64,000 bases of DNA from Hermatobates lingyangjiaoensis (taxonomy: Eukaryota; Arthropoda; Insecta; Hemiptera; Hermatobatidae), in the NCBI GenBank assembly GCA_026182355.1, contig JAPFBL010000231.1, positions 186,001-250,000 of the forward strand. Direction: 5' to 3'. The notes below the pieces were generated by a model. It did not search any database, had not been told where the DNA came from, and saw nothing but the letters and a program-made list of their open reading frames with translations. This document shows, in pieces, positions 34,601 through 49,600 of the stretch; the stretch's first letter is position 1; each line of letters opens with the position of its first letter. Made by a program: the position numbers and the translations under genes.

Positions 34601-37600
34601 AAATATCTTTGTATTATATTTAGTTACTACCTTATAATGGTAATCGCCTTCATTAATTTGCCTAATCATAAAATTAATGATGACATACTTGTGGTGCCTT
34701 GTGCTTACGATACTAAATTAGAATTCACATAAGACGCGTGCTCATTCACATACCAATAGAAAAAAAGCTGAAATAAATCTAGGAAACCGCAAAACAAATA
34801 TCTCAATTAGCCTGAGTGTATTTAGTCATATTCTGCAAATCATTAGAAACTATAAACTAATTTTTCCTGTTGATGAAGTTTAATTTAAACACTATTTTGT
34901 TATATCAGATTTTTTAAAAAATATTTGGAATAGAAAACTAAATTGATTTTTGATAATTGTATTCGAGATCTAGACAAATAATGGTTGTGTTAAAACTCTC
35001 AGTACAAGACTTAATAGAATATATTATTCTATTCATTAACCCTTTTCAGATTTAGACAAGGAATGAGTGAACTAGAACTTCTGGTAGAAAACTTAATGGA
35101 GTATATTTTTCAAACAGTTGCCAACATAGAAGAAGGTTTAGAAGTCTTGCAAATTATGTATCAATATTCGAAACGGTCAAATTTGTACATTGTTTTTGAG
35201 AAGTATACATCAAAGGTAACGTTTGGTTATAATTAATGATATGAAATATTGTAAATCATTGGTTTTTATTAGTGTGAAGTATGTTATGTAGATTAATATT
35301 GTGTTGTGTAAATTCTTTGGTAACTTTTCCTTTAAATTATCACCCATTTTATGACATTTCTTGCTTTGGGTGAAGTGTTGTTCCCTATAGCCACATTACA
35401 GTTTTGTCGTTAATATTGTTTAAGGATGGAAACTCCTTCTCGTTTGGTAACTGGCATCCATCTTATTTTCAAAAAGTACTTGCCAAATTATTTATTTATT
35501 CTGAGACTTTTTAGCATTTTGTATTGAAGAAAGATCTCTTAAAAATCATTTTAAATAATTAATATTCAATATTTAATTTAAAAAAGCTCACATTCCTTTC
35601 TTATATTCATGGACTGTAAGTATATACCTCCTCATAAAAGTTAAATTAAACCTATCAAGAATGAATTTTAAATATTTAAATTGAAATATCAAAATTGTGC
35701 TACTGTTGCCAATGAGTGATTATTGTGATCACTTTAAAATTAATTGCAGTGTTCCCTTGAAAACTATCGATTTGAAAGATGAAACGATTTCTGCACACGT
35801 AAGCAGGGTAAAGAACTCCCTAATGTACGAACCTTTTGAATTTTCTTTGTATGGTGTATTTCCTAATGAATTCAGTCAACTTCAATGGGCTCTGTCAACA
35901 ACTTACGAATTTTAGCTGTTGAAACCTAAGCGCTCTCCTCTTGGACTAGCCAATCACTTAACACAAAAAGAAAAAAAACGCCAAGTTGGGGATTTTTTTT
36001 ACTGGAGCCTTTACGTTTCCTCATTGGAACTTTATATTCAGTCCTAAAAGTAGGTATATCACCATTAGACCACAGCTGACCCCAATGTAGTAATCTGAAC
36101 TCGCTTCACAGTACTTAAACTTAATGTCTGTTATACGCTTTCCATTATACGGTAGTTAATATACCATTTAATAAACATATAAGCCAGGCAAAAGAATTTT
36201 AATGTTTATATTTTTGATTTTAAGCTCAATAAATATAACTTAAAAAAATAATAATTGTTTATTTTTCATGAATATTTCATAGTATTATTCAGATACTTTT
36301 TTAGAAAAGAACTTGTAAATTCCTCTGTTTATATTAAAAAAAAAAAGAAAAGAATTGCAATAGAATAAACTATGCTAAATGTCTGGTGCACCCAATTGAT
36401 AACGAATTCAAACATTTGGCTTAATAATACATTTCAATGAATATATAATTTTATGTATTCGTATATGTATTCGCATGTATACTTATTCATACACTGTTTG
36501 TATGAATCATTTTCGCTATAATTAATTAAACTGATTTTGTACTCAGTTTCTAACACCATTAACAATTAAGAAAGTTGATTTTAGACCACTCTAGATTTGT
36601 TTTATTTAAACAACACACAGATACATCTCTATAGTATGACTGTTTAAAGATTCTATATTTTTAGCTGTACTACTGTGTATTAGGGGTAACTAGGAATAAA
36701 ACTGCATTGTACAACACTTCTAATATTTAAAACACTGTTTTAAAGATGATGTAAAAAACGTTAATGATTTTCAGGTGTACAACATGATGCTGGATGAGAT
36801 ACTCGACGCGAAAGCCTGTTTAGTTGAGAAAAAGCGTACATTGTCTGAATGCACTCCCAGGTATTCAGGTCGAGCTCTTACCTTCATTCATGACAGGGAC
36901 AGACTGCAAATGCTCTACAAGGTAATCAACTAACTTGATCTTGGTGTGTTGAATGTTTCAAAGTGTAAATATTGAACAAGCTTCAATTCCTTATCCTTAT
37001 AAATTGAAAGTTAATTCGTCATGGTTCCCCTTTTTACCTGCTGTCTTCTTTTGAGTCCATGGTGGTCCAATGAACCATCATGGACTGATAGTCCAATTCG
37101 CGTTACCTTTCTACTACTATTCTTGATAACTCTCGCGGTTTTATTTTAAATGAGTAATGTAGAGTTAAATTTTTATGATTAGGGTGTTTGTAAATTTGTA
37201 ATTTTCAATGATTCTGACTTTCTTAAAGGGCCTTTTTCCAGACAGTTGAGAAGAAGAGGATCTTAAAGCATTCTTCTTACTGTTAAAGGAGAAATATCAT
37301 CTGGGTATAAATTAAGATTATATGAGACGTCCAGAACCAATAATGAAACAACACCCCTCAGACTATAATATTCTTTAGAGCACTGTTACTCAAAATTCTC
37401 TGATACCTTAGTATCAGATACTTAGCCTACAAACCAGATCATTATTATTCGCCCACAAAGTGAGAGTTCGAGTATCTTGTAAATAGGATTATGTATCTAT
37501 AATACATGTAATCATGAAATTCATTTCTCTATATTTTTATATCTATTAATATAATTCATATTAGAATATATTATATACTAATGGTTTTATTTTCCATAGA

Positions 37601-40600
37601 TTCCATATAACCAATTAGTTTATGAAGCTAATTGGTAAAAGCCAAAAACCTTTTCCTAATATAGTAAATTTATTTTCTTATTATTGTTTATTAATATTTT
37701 TTTAATATTTCTACAATTTTTCTCGTTCTTAAAATATATATGTATATAGTTGATAAACATCGTATGTCTGAGACGTTCTATTTGAACAAGTTCTTGTGAT
37801 CATGTTGTAGCCGAGCCGGATCAAAACACTATAAATTACCGGGCAGATCAAACCATGTTCTGGACTCGGCCTGCTGTCGCCTACCAATAACTGGTATACC
37901 TTCTACAGCAGTCCATTTGAACTAAATGGTACTTTTTTACAGAAAGTTAAAGATGCTCAATGGATGATCGATTGTGACAAGGAGAATGAAGTAGAAAGTC
38001 AGTTCCACATGTTAATTGCATCTTATAACCACGAAATAAACGAACTCTACTTGAAATGGTCTGCTTTCGTCGGACCTGATATTGTTGATAGTCTCAAGAA
38101 ACCATTACTCGCCAATTCAACCAAAGTGGACCATTTGCTTCAAGTTCAACTTGATAAGTAAGTAACTTATTAGAAAAAGCAATAAATATTAGCGATTACA
38201 TTATATGTACTTTGATAAATGAGTTATTGTTTCCCATTATCGTTACTGAACGTTGTAGTATGGTGTTATTACACTCAACCGAGTGGTAATTGCTCTTACC
38301 AGCTAAGGACCACAATCCGTTTACCGATTAACCGAGCATCTTTGATCTGACCACCCACAACCCTGATTAGCCAATCAACTTTGACCTGACTCCTATCCCA
38401 CCTATTACTTAACAATGCATACCTCAATTAGCATTTGATTGTTGTACACCCTAACAAAGTTAGGAACGACCTAACAAATTTTAGATTTCTAACGCTTCCG
38501 GAATGCGTTCAAAGCTGCATGTTTATTGAGAACGATTTGACCATCATTGATTTAATAACTAAAGACTAAAGATTTATTCTTACATTAGAAACTTCTTTAA
38601 TTCTGTGTGCAATTATAGATTTAAAGCAAGTTAATTTTACTCACATAATATACAGTGTCAGAGTTCTATTAATTAATTAAATATGAAAGTAAAATAAATA
38701 AATAAAATAAATTTATGAACAATATTTTTTTTTCAGTAATCGCCTTTTTGCTTGCAACGGCACTATTGTGCATTAATAATAAGTGGACCTCTTCCGTTAT
38801 TTTTTTTAGGAAATTACTGAATGCAATGGTGGAAGGAAATTATTGGTTGAGAATGGGAAAAGAGCTACCACAAGCTGCAAATTTGATTGTTAATAAAAGT
38901 AAAGAAATCACGAATATACATACAAACCTTCAATATCTGACTAACCAGTACAATTCAGTTATTATAAGTAAGTGATTAAGAGGGTAGTGTGGTTTATGTA
39001 TTTAGTGCTTTCTTGTGATAATAAGGATGTTACAGCTTTGTCGGACACGGAGAGGTTTATGTTTAAACCGATACTGAGACAGTTAGAAAAACAACTTTAT
39101 CCTGGATTCACCAACAAATATAACTGGGGCTCCAACAATACTGATATTTACACAAGCGAATGCATTCTTCACACCACCACTGTTAGTACAAGTTATTTGT
39201 TTTTTTTTTAAGTCCATTTTAGGAAATCATTTCATATAAGTCTATTTCAACACAAATTATTTAGAAACAGTTGAGTGTGATGTATTCAACGCAGCACCCT
39301 CTTTAGTTATTTAATAATATTGTTGTTAATTGTATTAGGTCAAAAAGTGTAATTTTCCACCCGGCTGATTTAACTTTTTCGATTCTGTCTTGGTGTGTGC
39401 GAGTGTATCCATAATTTTTAAGCATTCTTCAAATTTGAAGGATTTTATGATAAATAAACATGTACATAATCCTATTATATATGACAGCTATATAGTTCTA
39501 ATTATGGAAAATGACCCTAATTAAAAATGAAATAATCCTACTATATACGAACAGTTGCCAGTTTTTTTCTTCTTTTTGATCACTGTCGACTTGAAATTTT
39601 ATAGCTAGCATGGTCTCCATTTGATTGTTTAATTATAAGACTTGTATTGGTTTTTGATTACTGTAAGAAGTTATTTTACCATTTAAAAAGATTACAAAAA
39701 AATTTCACTAGTAGTTGTTGGATTTGTTTGCTTTAACATGTCTAGTCATCGATATCAGTACTTAATTAGAATTATATTCCTCCACTGTATTAGGGAAACA
39801 ATTAAAAAAAGTTGTAAATAATATTTGGTCTGTTGGAAGAAAGGATGTAACCCTTAAGATGTCAAGCCCTCCTTGCAATAGGGAAACCTACTTGACTTAT
39901 CAGTTTTCTTTTTAATAACTTAGAAATTTTAATTCAACAGAATTCAACTAAAGATACTTATTGAGCTTTCAATTTTCAATAAGTTTACTTATTGAAGTGA
40001 TCAAAGTAAGTTAATTTAATATCCTCTATGCGTAGAATTGTAAACTATTATGGTGAATATTACAGCATAATGTAAATTTCAATGTCTTTTGACGGTATAT
40101 TTTATATTTAGTATACTATGGTACATACTATGTATTCTCATTATTACTACACCATGATATAATGTATTCTAAAGGTAATCTTTTTTTAATATATATACTG
40201 TTAAATGGAAATTATGTAATATATAAACTGGAAAAATAAAATGATTCCTTAAAAAGCTCTAATAATTGAAACTGACACATTTATAGGGAATACTGTTTAA
40301 GAATTGTAAAAATGATGTATCCATTCATTAAACAAAACTAAATTCAGTTTATAATTTTTTTTTTAATAAACAGTAAAATTAATTCATTTATTTGCTTTTA
40401 TAATACAATGGTGTTTTTATTTTTACAACAATTCTGTCAGTAGCACTAGAGGTGCAAAGAAACAGATTTACTATTGCTTAGTAATTTTAGAAAGAGTTGT
40501 TTTAATTTTTGTAGTCTACGTGTTATGTTTGTATCCAGGTGAAATCATTTATAGAAGATTACAAAGATACAAACAACTCGATAGTGCAAATCGCAAAGGA

Positions 40601-43600
40601 AATGATGCTGATTAACTTCAACAACGCAGTGATTGGGCATATATATGAAGTGGAAAATTATAAGCAATGCCAAGAAGATTGCAGGTAAAATATCTTTGAC
40701 TATTTATGAATTAGAATAAGGTTTGTTTTTTAGAATAAGGTAATTTTTTTTATCCTATAGTGCTATGTCTATATTGTTGAAATTTTTAAAATATTATCAA
40801 GCTGACAGCAGCATTAACTGAAAAATGTTCATAATTTCTCAATAACCGGAAAGATATATTTTGCAATAAAGTGTAAAATGTTTGACTTATGATGGATTCC
40901 GAAAGATTGTGGACACGATCAGAACATATTCTATTTTACTCTATTTTTCTGGTCATCTAATGCTTGAAATCTCACACTTAGTACTGGTTTATGTGAGTAT
41001 TCTGTAAACAAATGTCATAACTTTTGAATTATTTCAAAGGGCAGTATACAACTAAAAAGTATACCTATTAAGTTCTACTTCGTTTCTGTTAATCTTATCA
41101 AAATTTCTGGGATCAATGAAGTAGTTTCTTTAGAATTTAATTTTTTGAAATAGGAATATCACAATTATCAATTGAAATATTTGATATTGCAAGAAATTTA
41201 ATAAAAAAATTGATATAATCACTATGTCAATTTAAAATCAATTGAAATAATTATTTTAAACATGTGCTGTTATTTAATTAAATCAGTTAATTTAATTTAT
41301 TCTCCATTATTTCTCTTACTCTGTCCCCGGAAAGAATCAAACAAGAACCGATTAAACCCTTTCTTTCAATCATCTTTTATTTAGTAACATGACAAAGCCA
41401 AAAGGTAATCATTTCGCTTTTGTTCTCGAAAAGTAAAAGTATATGACTCTGATGCAGAACAAATTCAGATGACTCTCTTTGTCTAGAATATTCTCTGAGA
41501 ACTTACGCCCTATGTATTCTACTCATGTTCATGACAATCGTATTAATAAACTTATTATTTACAGAATCGAAGGTGCAGAAATGATAAAATCCTATATTGA
41601 TCAAATCTGTTCTTATATAAAGCTTATTTATGAAGGATTAGAACCCTACATGTTACAGGTGTGCTTTTTTTCCTTATGATAATTATTTCTTAATCGTAAT
41701 GTAATATTAATGTTTATAGAAACCATAACATTATATAATTGACTTTATTTTCTTGAATAATGTTTTATTGAACACCCATCAACATTTTTCGATTGTATTT
41801 CAAAATATAATTGTGGGAGTTCAGAAATACAATTAATTTCTAAGTTAATTGAGAGGCAAAGAAGAAACGAACGATGAATATATATGTAAAAAAAATACAA
41901 ATACATTAACTCAATCTAAGAATAAAATTAAAGAGTCCAAGGAGAGGAAAGTGAGGATGAGCTATTATGTGGACTCGGCCAGTGTGCAAATACTGTAGTA
42001 ACAGTTCACAAATACCGACCAAGTTCAGATTTTATTTTAATATTATTATTTATAAAATGACAATCGCCTGTTAATTTGGCTTTTGGCATACCCATGCTCG
42101 GGTGCCTCTTCAAAGTTATTAAGTAGTGACTGCTCGTACTCTTGAGGGTGGTTAACAGCTATGCGTTTTTCATTTAAAATCAAACTTTTTCAAGATATAT
42201 TAAACAATTTCAGTATTGAATTAAAATTTTAATAAATTATTTTTATTTCAAGTAATAAGTTTATAATATTGTATACTATATCTCTTTAGCAGCATTTGCA
42301 TGCAGGTCCTTTATGGTGCATGCTCATAAATTATTTATTGTGATTAAAGTGCAAGTGCGGCCACTAACTCTTTAATGAGTCCATTAAACTTATTTCATTT
42401 CATGAATGCCCTAGTGAATTCTCACTGTACTTGTTATAACGAATACATGTCTAATGATTGTGGTAGAAAGTAAAATTAAATCTTATAAACTACCTCATGG
42501 CTGTCAAGAAAGATATCCTTTACATCGAGTGCTGGAGGTAAATATCTTTCTCAGCACATATCTACAATATAAATAAAAACTAAAGAGCGTTCAGAATTAA
42601 ATTAACAAACTTAGACAAAATAAGATGTGAAAGAATGACATACTAGATAATGAGAAGGGTAAGCGAGCTGGTTGAACAAAAAGGAGTGTGTTTATTTAGC
42701 GAGTCAATGGGTGAGAAATGACAGGAAAGATTCATTAAAACAACTTGCTCTTCAAAACAGCTTGTTTGGTGACATGGGGACTCTCTTCTTTATCTAATAT
42801 GGTGAATGAATACTCGTACAATACAGTTGTATAAGTATTGGGTAAAACAAGCATATTCTCTGAAAATAGATTAAAGGTATGAATCACTTTTAATTTCTAA
42901 GTTAATTGAGATGCAAAGAAGAAATGAACGATGAATATATATTTAGAAAAAATACAAATACATTAACTTAATCTAAGAATAAAATTAACTTAAAATATCA
43001 AGTTAAAGATAAGATAAAAATCAAGTCGCTAGATGATAATCATTGCGGAAGAGGAAATGCAAACTTAAAGTATATAAATATCAAAATAACTTTCAGTTTG
43101 TGTAGATCATGTCTAGAGCAAAGAATTGAGCAAACAATACCACTTACCAGTGAAGTGATATTCATATTCAGAGTAACACAATTGAAATGTTATTTTATAT
43201 AACAAGGTAAAATATAATTTCATTTATATTGAAAGGGCATGTACATTATATTTAGGTGTAATAATTTAAGAGATTGAGGGGTTCATTGAATGGTAAAATT
43301 CAATGTAAAAACACTACCATTTGCATAAACTCTGAACTCCAGTGGGGTAGAGAGTCAGTGGTCACTGCCTTGACAATGGTCACTTTAAGAGTATAGACAT
43401 GACTGACGACTACCAGAAGACATTCTATTTACTCAGAACACACGGCTTTATGTATTACCACAGAGAAGGTGCACGCTTTGTCTTTTTTACACACATATTA
43501 TCTATGAGTATTAATTTTTTGAAATGCGAAACCATTGTATTATTTTTAAAATATATTATTTTTCATATTACTCAATGGTTCTATTTTTTATTAACTCGAG

Positions 43601-46600
43601 TGGAATAATTATTTCACTCATAATTATTACCTTTATAATAATTATTTTTCATGATTTGTCAGAAAACGATTCTATAATAGTTTCTCAATGCTTGTACTTT
43701 TGGTCCACATGTACAATGATGTTGTTACTGTAGTTCCATAATTGTGTGTATTTGTTGAAATGTTCTAAAACAAGTTTTTTTGCAGATGGTTGGCAGTTGG
43801 CACTGTTATTTGAGGAACATTGATCTGTTGGTAGAAAACTCGATCGTCAGATGTGTCATATTATCACTGGAGAGCCTGTTGAAGTGTGTAAAAGGAGCAG
43901 TGGCGTATGGACCTACCATCTCCTTTAGAATTTGGTCATATATGAAAAATAGTGTTGTAAGTTCATACAAAAATGATTACTTAAGTTCATTATACTAAAA
44001 TGTTTTAATGGTAATTATGTGTTTTAGATTTCATATAGTCCTTCATTCATTGAGTTTGCTTGTTTAATGAAAGACACGCTTCCCAATATACTAAACTGTT
44101 TGAATGACATCGATAGAGTCCTTAACAGGTTTGGTATGGCTATTGAGAAAAAGCCCTTAAGTTACGCTGCGGTTGTCGCCAAAACCTACAGAGTCCAGGA
44201 ACTTCAAATCCAGATAGAGTCAGGTTAATCTTGAACCCATTTACTTGAATAAAATGATCGTTTGTTTTTTTCAATTCCCACATTTATCGACTTACGACTT
44301 TAGTTCTTGTAAATTACAGTTCATTATAGTTATGTGTGAGTTACATTAATGAGTTGTTTTATAGTGGAATTATTGATATTTTTCGTTATTTAACTGCATA
44401 ATTTTATTGAGGATGATAATGATTTGTATGTGCGTGTCAATAAAATATAAGTTTGCAATAATAGCCTCATATTGATATTAGGCTAATAACAAGATTAGCT
44501 CTAGCAGGCAATTGTCTAGTAGCAATTTATTTTATGGGCGTTCCTTGTATCAGCATTTCTTGTGAAGTTACTTTTCTTTAAAGTACCTAATTACCTAATT
44601 AATTAGTCTTTTAAACTTTTGGAGAGGACCTAATTTACAAAAATTATCGTCAGAAAGGCGTTGCGTTAATTATGATAACAAACTATGACAACTTGAGTAT
44701 AAACCAAAGAAGATTTTTAGAAAGTTGAGCGATTCATCAAAAAACTAGTAAATGCAGAACTTGCAACAACTTTTATAGTATATTTACCTGAATGAAAATC
44801 TACTTTATATGGTAGATATAGCAATATTGGGTAGGACTTAAGACAGGCAGAATGTGAAGTGAATGGAACAAAAACGAAGATGATTGAATAAGATTAAGAT
44901 TAAATGGGATAAGCCTGACACAAGCAGTGGATTCACATTATAAATTAATTGTGAGTTAGACATCGGTCTACAACAACTCTGGCCAGGACCGTATGGAAGC
45001 TGGTTTGCTTGAAAGGTATATCCATAAAACAACCCTGGCCACCTTCTAGCTATGTTAACCTTACGAATAAGTTCAATCCACTTGTGAAAGAAGAACTAGT
45101 TGATTTTGATTTGAACTATAAACCTCTATTATTCGTAAAGGGGATGGAATTTGAAATCCTTCTTCCAAAAATTTTGTCCATGTCTCTAAATACACATTAT
45201 ATATTGCGCTTGTCGTTTGCATTAATTCTTTTTACTATTTACCATTCTCGTTTTGAATTTTCATTCTATTTGATGATTTTTTTAATTTTTACCTATGTTT
45301 CGTATTTTTTTCTACTCTTTTTATTTTTTATATATTTTTTATATCTTTGTTTTGGTAACGTGTACCGGCATATATTCTGTAGAACTCTTTAGTTAAATGT
45401 TGTCTCTTCACAGGACCAGTATCTCTGCTGGCAGGAGTGGGTCGTTCCAAAAATATCCTGTGCTATTGGGTTATCTGAGGAACTCAATATCTGTACAGAG
45501 TTACTAAAACATGAAATATATTATTGCTTCGTCGTATAAGTACTATTGTTCCAGAGATGGCAAACGGTTTGCAGGCGCTATCAGAAGATACAAAAGACTG
45601 GCTAGTAATGAAAGAGGTGTGGGAAGTAAACAAGGAGGAGTTTCTTGCTCGTTACGAGGCCTATGATCCCAATGCTTCGACTTTTAGTAATGACATCAGC
45701 AGGTAATATTTATACATTTAAATGCTATTTTTTCCTAGTTTTTTAAACTTAAGTTTTGAAAATTGTTTTTGGAATCATCCATTCTTATAGGCTTACACCT
45801 TAAGCCGTCTCCTAGGGACTGTATTTGTGACAAATTTATTATTTGAACACCTTTGAAGTTGTTGGAGACCCAAACATCCATTTTTCGATTCATACTTTTA
45901 AAAATAGACCAATAACTTTACACGTAAGTCAATGAGACATAGAAAATAAATTGAAATATAAAAATAATGCAACAGTAAATTATCAACTAACCAGTAACAC
46001 TGACTGATAAGTAACACCTAGCAGAACTCTGGACTCCAAAAATAGAAGCAAAGTAAAAGTGCTTAGGAGATAGTGATTATCTCAACAATAATGCTTCCAA
46101 GAACCTCTCTGTATTAAAAATCATGTAAATATGTATTACTTCGAGTATTTGTTTCAGGTTTTTACAATATATCGAAGAAGCAGGTGCGAAATTGCCCTTC
46201 GTTAATTTGCCCCTATTTCTACTGGACACTAGAGTTGTGAGGGAGGCTATTATAGAGCACTGCAATAAGTGGCACACAAATCTCACCAACCTTCTACTAA
46301 AAATATGTAGCCGTAAAATAGAGAATATTTACAGATATTGTGATATTAACACTAAATTGTAATGGACTTTATATATTATTAATTATTTCGTTTTCAACTT
46401 TGAATTTAATCTAATGATTATTTTAGATTGAATCAACTTCCTAATAACCATTATGAGGTTCCAACGTCGGTTCAACGCCATCAAAGACTAATGGCAGAAA
46501 TAGATGTGATGGAAGCTAGTTTCCCTTTGCTCAAGGAGCAATTAGATATGCTTCGTAACTATATTTTTTCCATAAAAAAATTGACTGTAAAACACTATAA

Positions 46601-49600
46601 TTAAGACTGCCATTTATTTATTTTTGTTTTCAGTTGTTTATGGAACGGAAGTTCCTCCTATTCTATACAAAAGGGAAGCCGGGCTGGTTAATACTTGGTT
46701 GAGTTACAAAGAAACGCTTGTTGGAACTACAGACCTCATTAAGAACTGTCAAGTAAGTGAATGATGTTCTCTTTACTGACTTATCTATAGAGAAGATATA
46801 AGATTAAGTGGGCAAACATAACATACAATCACTCTTGATTTAAGTAAATTTTTCATTTAAAGTAAATGAAATTGTGCAATGTAGGCAATGGAATTTCCTA
46901 ATTAAATCAATGGAATAAGTTAATTACGGATTCACATTGCGTGTAATGACAGTTATGCAATGTATTTACGTCAAAGATACTTAATACATGTTATGGAATG
47001 TACTCAGCATTGGCAATGACAAATATTTGATGTAAAAAAAAACGAAATATACTTTATATAAGCATGAAATGAATACAATGGCAGATGTGCAGTACATGTA
47101 AATGTAAGCTGTGAAATGTATGCAGTGTCAGGAATGTCGGATATTGCCTGTAATCATAATGTATTGATATATATGCAATATATGTGTAAAATCAGGTAGC
47201 CACGGAAACATTTGAAATGTTAGCTATACATATATTGTATATATATGTAATATATATTACAATATAAATAATATATTAATATAGTAATATAAATACAATA
47301 TATTTACGTATATTGTATATAATGAATGTCAAAACTGCAGTAAAGTTCTTAGTTAAAAGTAATACATGTTGAGCAATGAACAAAATATAGAAATTAGAAG
47401 AACCAAAATGTTGAAAATAGTAGCACAAAATTATTGACGTATGTGAAAATTATTTATTACAGACATTCTTTTTATTTGTAATTAAAATTATTATCAGGAA
47501 GTTTTCTGTTGAAATAATGTGAACGAGAGAAAGAGTAGAACAAGTGCTTAATAGGCGCATTTACAGTATGATTGATAATATAACTATATTGTAGAGATAG
47601 TTAACTTGACATTACTGTTTCAATAATATTTTTATAACCAATGTTTGTAGGATGGAGTAATGCACATAGTAAATATATGCTATTTATCTGCTTATGTACC
47701 AGTAGTAATGTCGATAAATGGATATAATACCTGTAATAAAATATTGTTAAAGTATTATAGCTTCTATATATCTAATCTACTTAGATAACTTCTATATTGC
47801 ACTATAATAGTAATGTTAAATGTTTTCTTCTTTATTTAAAATATATATTTGTTGCACATTATTTTTCAAAATGATTATGGAATTACCTTAATGTTGTGTT
47901 GGATCATATTTTGTAAAGAGATAATACAATTTATTGTCATTGAAATAGAATGAATTCAAAAACAAACTGGTCGACCAGAGTGCTGATTACAAGAAGACTG
48001 TTCAAGAGTTTAGAGTGCATTTTAAAAATATTGCTCCAGTAGAACCTATTCCCACCTTGGGTAAGTCAACATGTCTCTGACATAATAGTGTTAGAATTTT
48101 GACTGTGCAATGGAGAGGCTAGATTAGGATCAAATTAATGCAAACTATATTAAATTATTCATTGCAAGATAGAAGTGTAATACAAGAAAACGGTGACGTA
48201 ATGCACGCATATATTTGAAAATGAGAGACTAATAATAATGTAGGTACATCCTCAGAATACATATCTTTCATATTAAAGAAAGGTAGTTTCTACCTTTGAA
48301 TTTGTATAAACTACATACTACATTACTACATTGAATGTGTATACATTCAAAATAGGAATTGCTAGGCTAAGAGGGTTATCAGAGTTATACTAGTTTAGCA
48401 AGATTATCGAATAAATATCCTATACTCATAGATATTTATGACTGTAATTATATATATTTAATGGGAAAACAAAACTAAGGTCTTTCAACCGTAACAAGCG
48501 GTCTTCGTCAGAGTCAAAAACCCAACTGAAACACTAGATGCAGAAAACATCTGGTGAGGGGTTGAGAAGAGTGGGAGGGAAGAGTGATATTTTAAAAGGG
48601 TGAAAGTAGCAGGAAAGGACAAATCTCTAGAAAGGGATGTTTGGGGAAACAAAGGATTACAGTAAGAAAGAGTAAAAAAAAAAAGAAATTTGGGTTTTTG
48701 ACTCTGGTGAAGACCGCTTGTTACGGTTGAAAGATCTTTGTCTTGTTTTCCTATTTCATATTGTGGTTTGATCATTGATTGTTATTTCACGTGTTTATGT
48801 GAAATGTTGTTATATATATATATATATTTGTAAAGGTAGGCAGAAAATCTTTTAAACATGCTGAATTGAAGTATGCAGCAGCCTCTGCCTTAACAACTTT
48901 TTTGCTGCTTGTTCCTATCTTTCTGACTATTTTCACTCGGGTTGAGGTAATTCTCAAATTACCTTTGGCAGAGACTTATAAACAATATCCAAAGTCCAGG
49001 TAAACATAACACATGTAGTTAAACGAATGAAAACTGATATATTACCTTCACAAGCTTTTGACTACTCATTAGTCATCTTCAGGTTGGATATTTTCAATTT
49101 TTTTTTTAGAAATTAAAAATGTTTGCTAATATTTTAGAGAACTTTAGAAATAAGTACCGATCTAAGAGTTAAAAAAATGTAGGATTAAACTAATAATTAT
49201 AAACGCAAATGCAAGGTTGGTAGACTCGGCAAAACGACGTCCTATCAGAGAGCGATATATCTCAGTTACTGTAAAACCGACTTAATTCTGTCTCTCTAAT
49301 TAGTTTGAAATTATTTTGGGAATTTTCGTTGCTAGGGAAAGCATTGAGATCGGAACTTTGGACATTGAGATTAGGATTCTTTTCTTTGATATAAAGAGCC
49401 TCTAGAATGGTTAATAGTCTAATGTCACTATTGTAATGCAATATTGAGAAGATGAAGGGGAAGGAGGGGTATATTAAAAAGGAAACACCCCTGTTTTAAA
49501 GTGATTTAATCCCTATAGGCAAGGCTACAGCTGCTCTCGTTAATACTCAATGTACTTTGAAATATCATTACTGATGTGTATAGTATTCGATCTGAAATGC

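Larger units (their letters stand above)
41659..43785 (+). other. Dynein intron 17 (2.1 kb)
   Basis: It contains two direct copies of a 100-bp sequence (41834-41932 and 42891-42988) with about 960 bp between them. The sequence between is AT-rich without a recognisable frame. Confidence 0.6.

Noticed and set aside
35697..35915. 72-codon open frame in dynein intron 11
   Set aside because: No dynein resemblance, no in-phase splice partners, and exons 11 and 12 already join in phase 0.
39006..39035. Earlier acceptor for dynein exon 15 giving ten extra residues
   Set aside because: It would leave a 38-bp intron, and the extra residues break an otherwise gap-free match to the YN...LS-x-x-ER pattern.
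45009..45392. Open frame with exon-like wording ([20 protein letters not shown]) in dynein intron 19, which can even be spliced in phase using weak sites
   Set aside because: Exons 19 and 20 join directly in phase 1 and then match the expected family spacing up to WEVNKEEF; the extra 28 residues would be an insertion, and the needed donor (GTCAGG) is poor.
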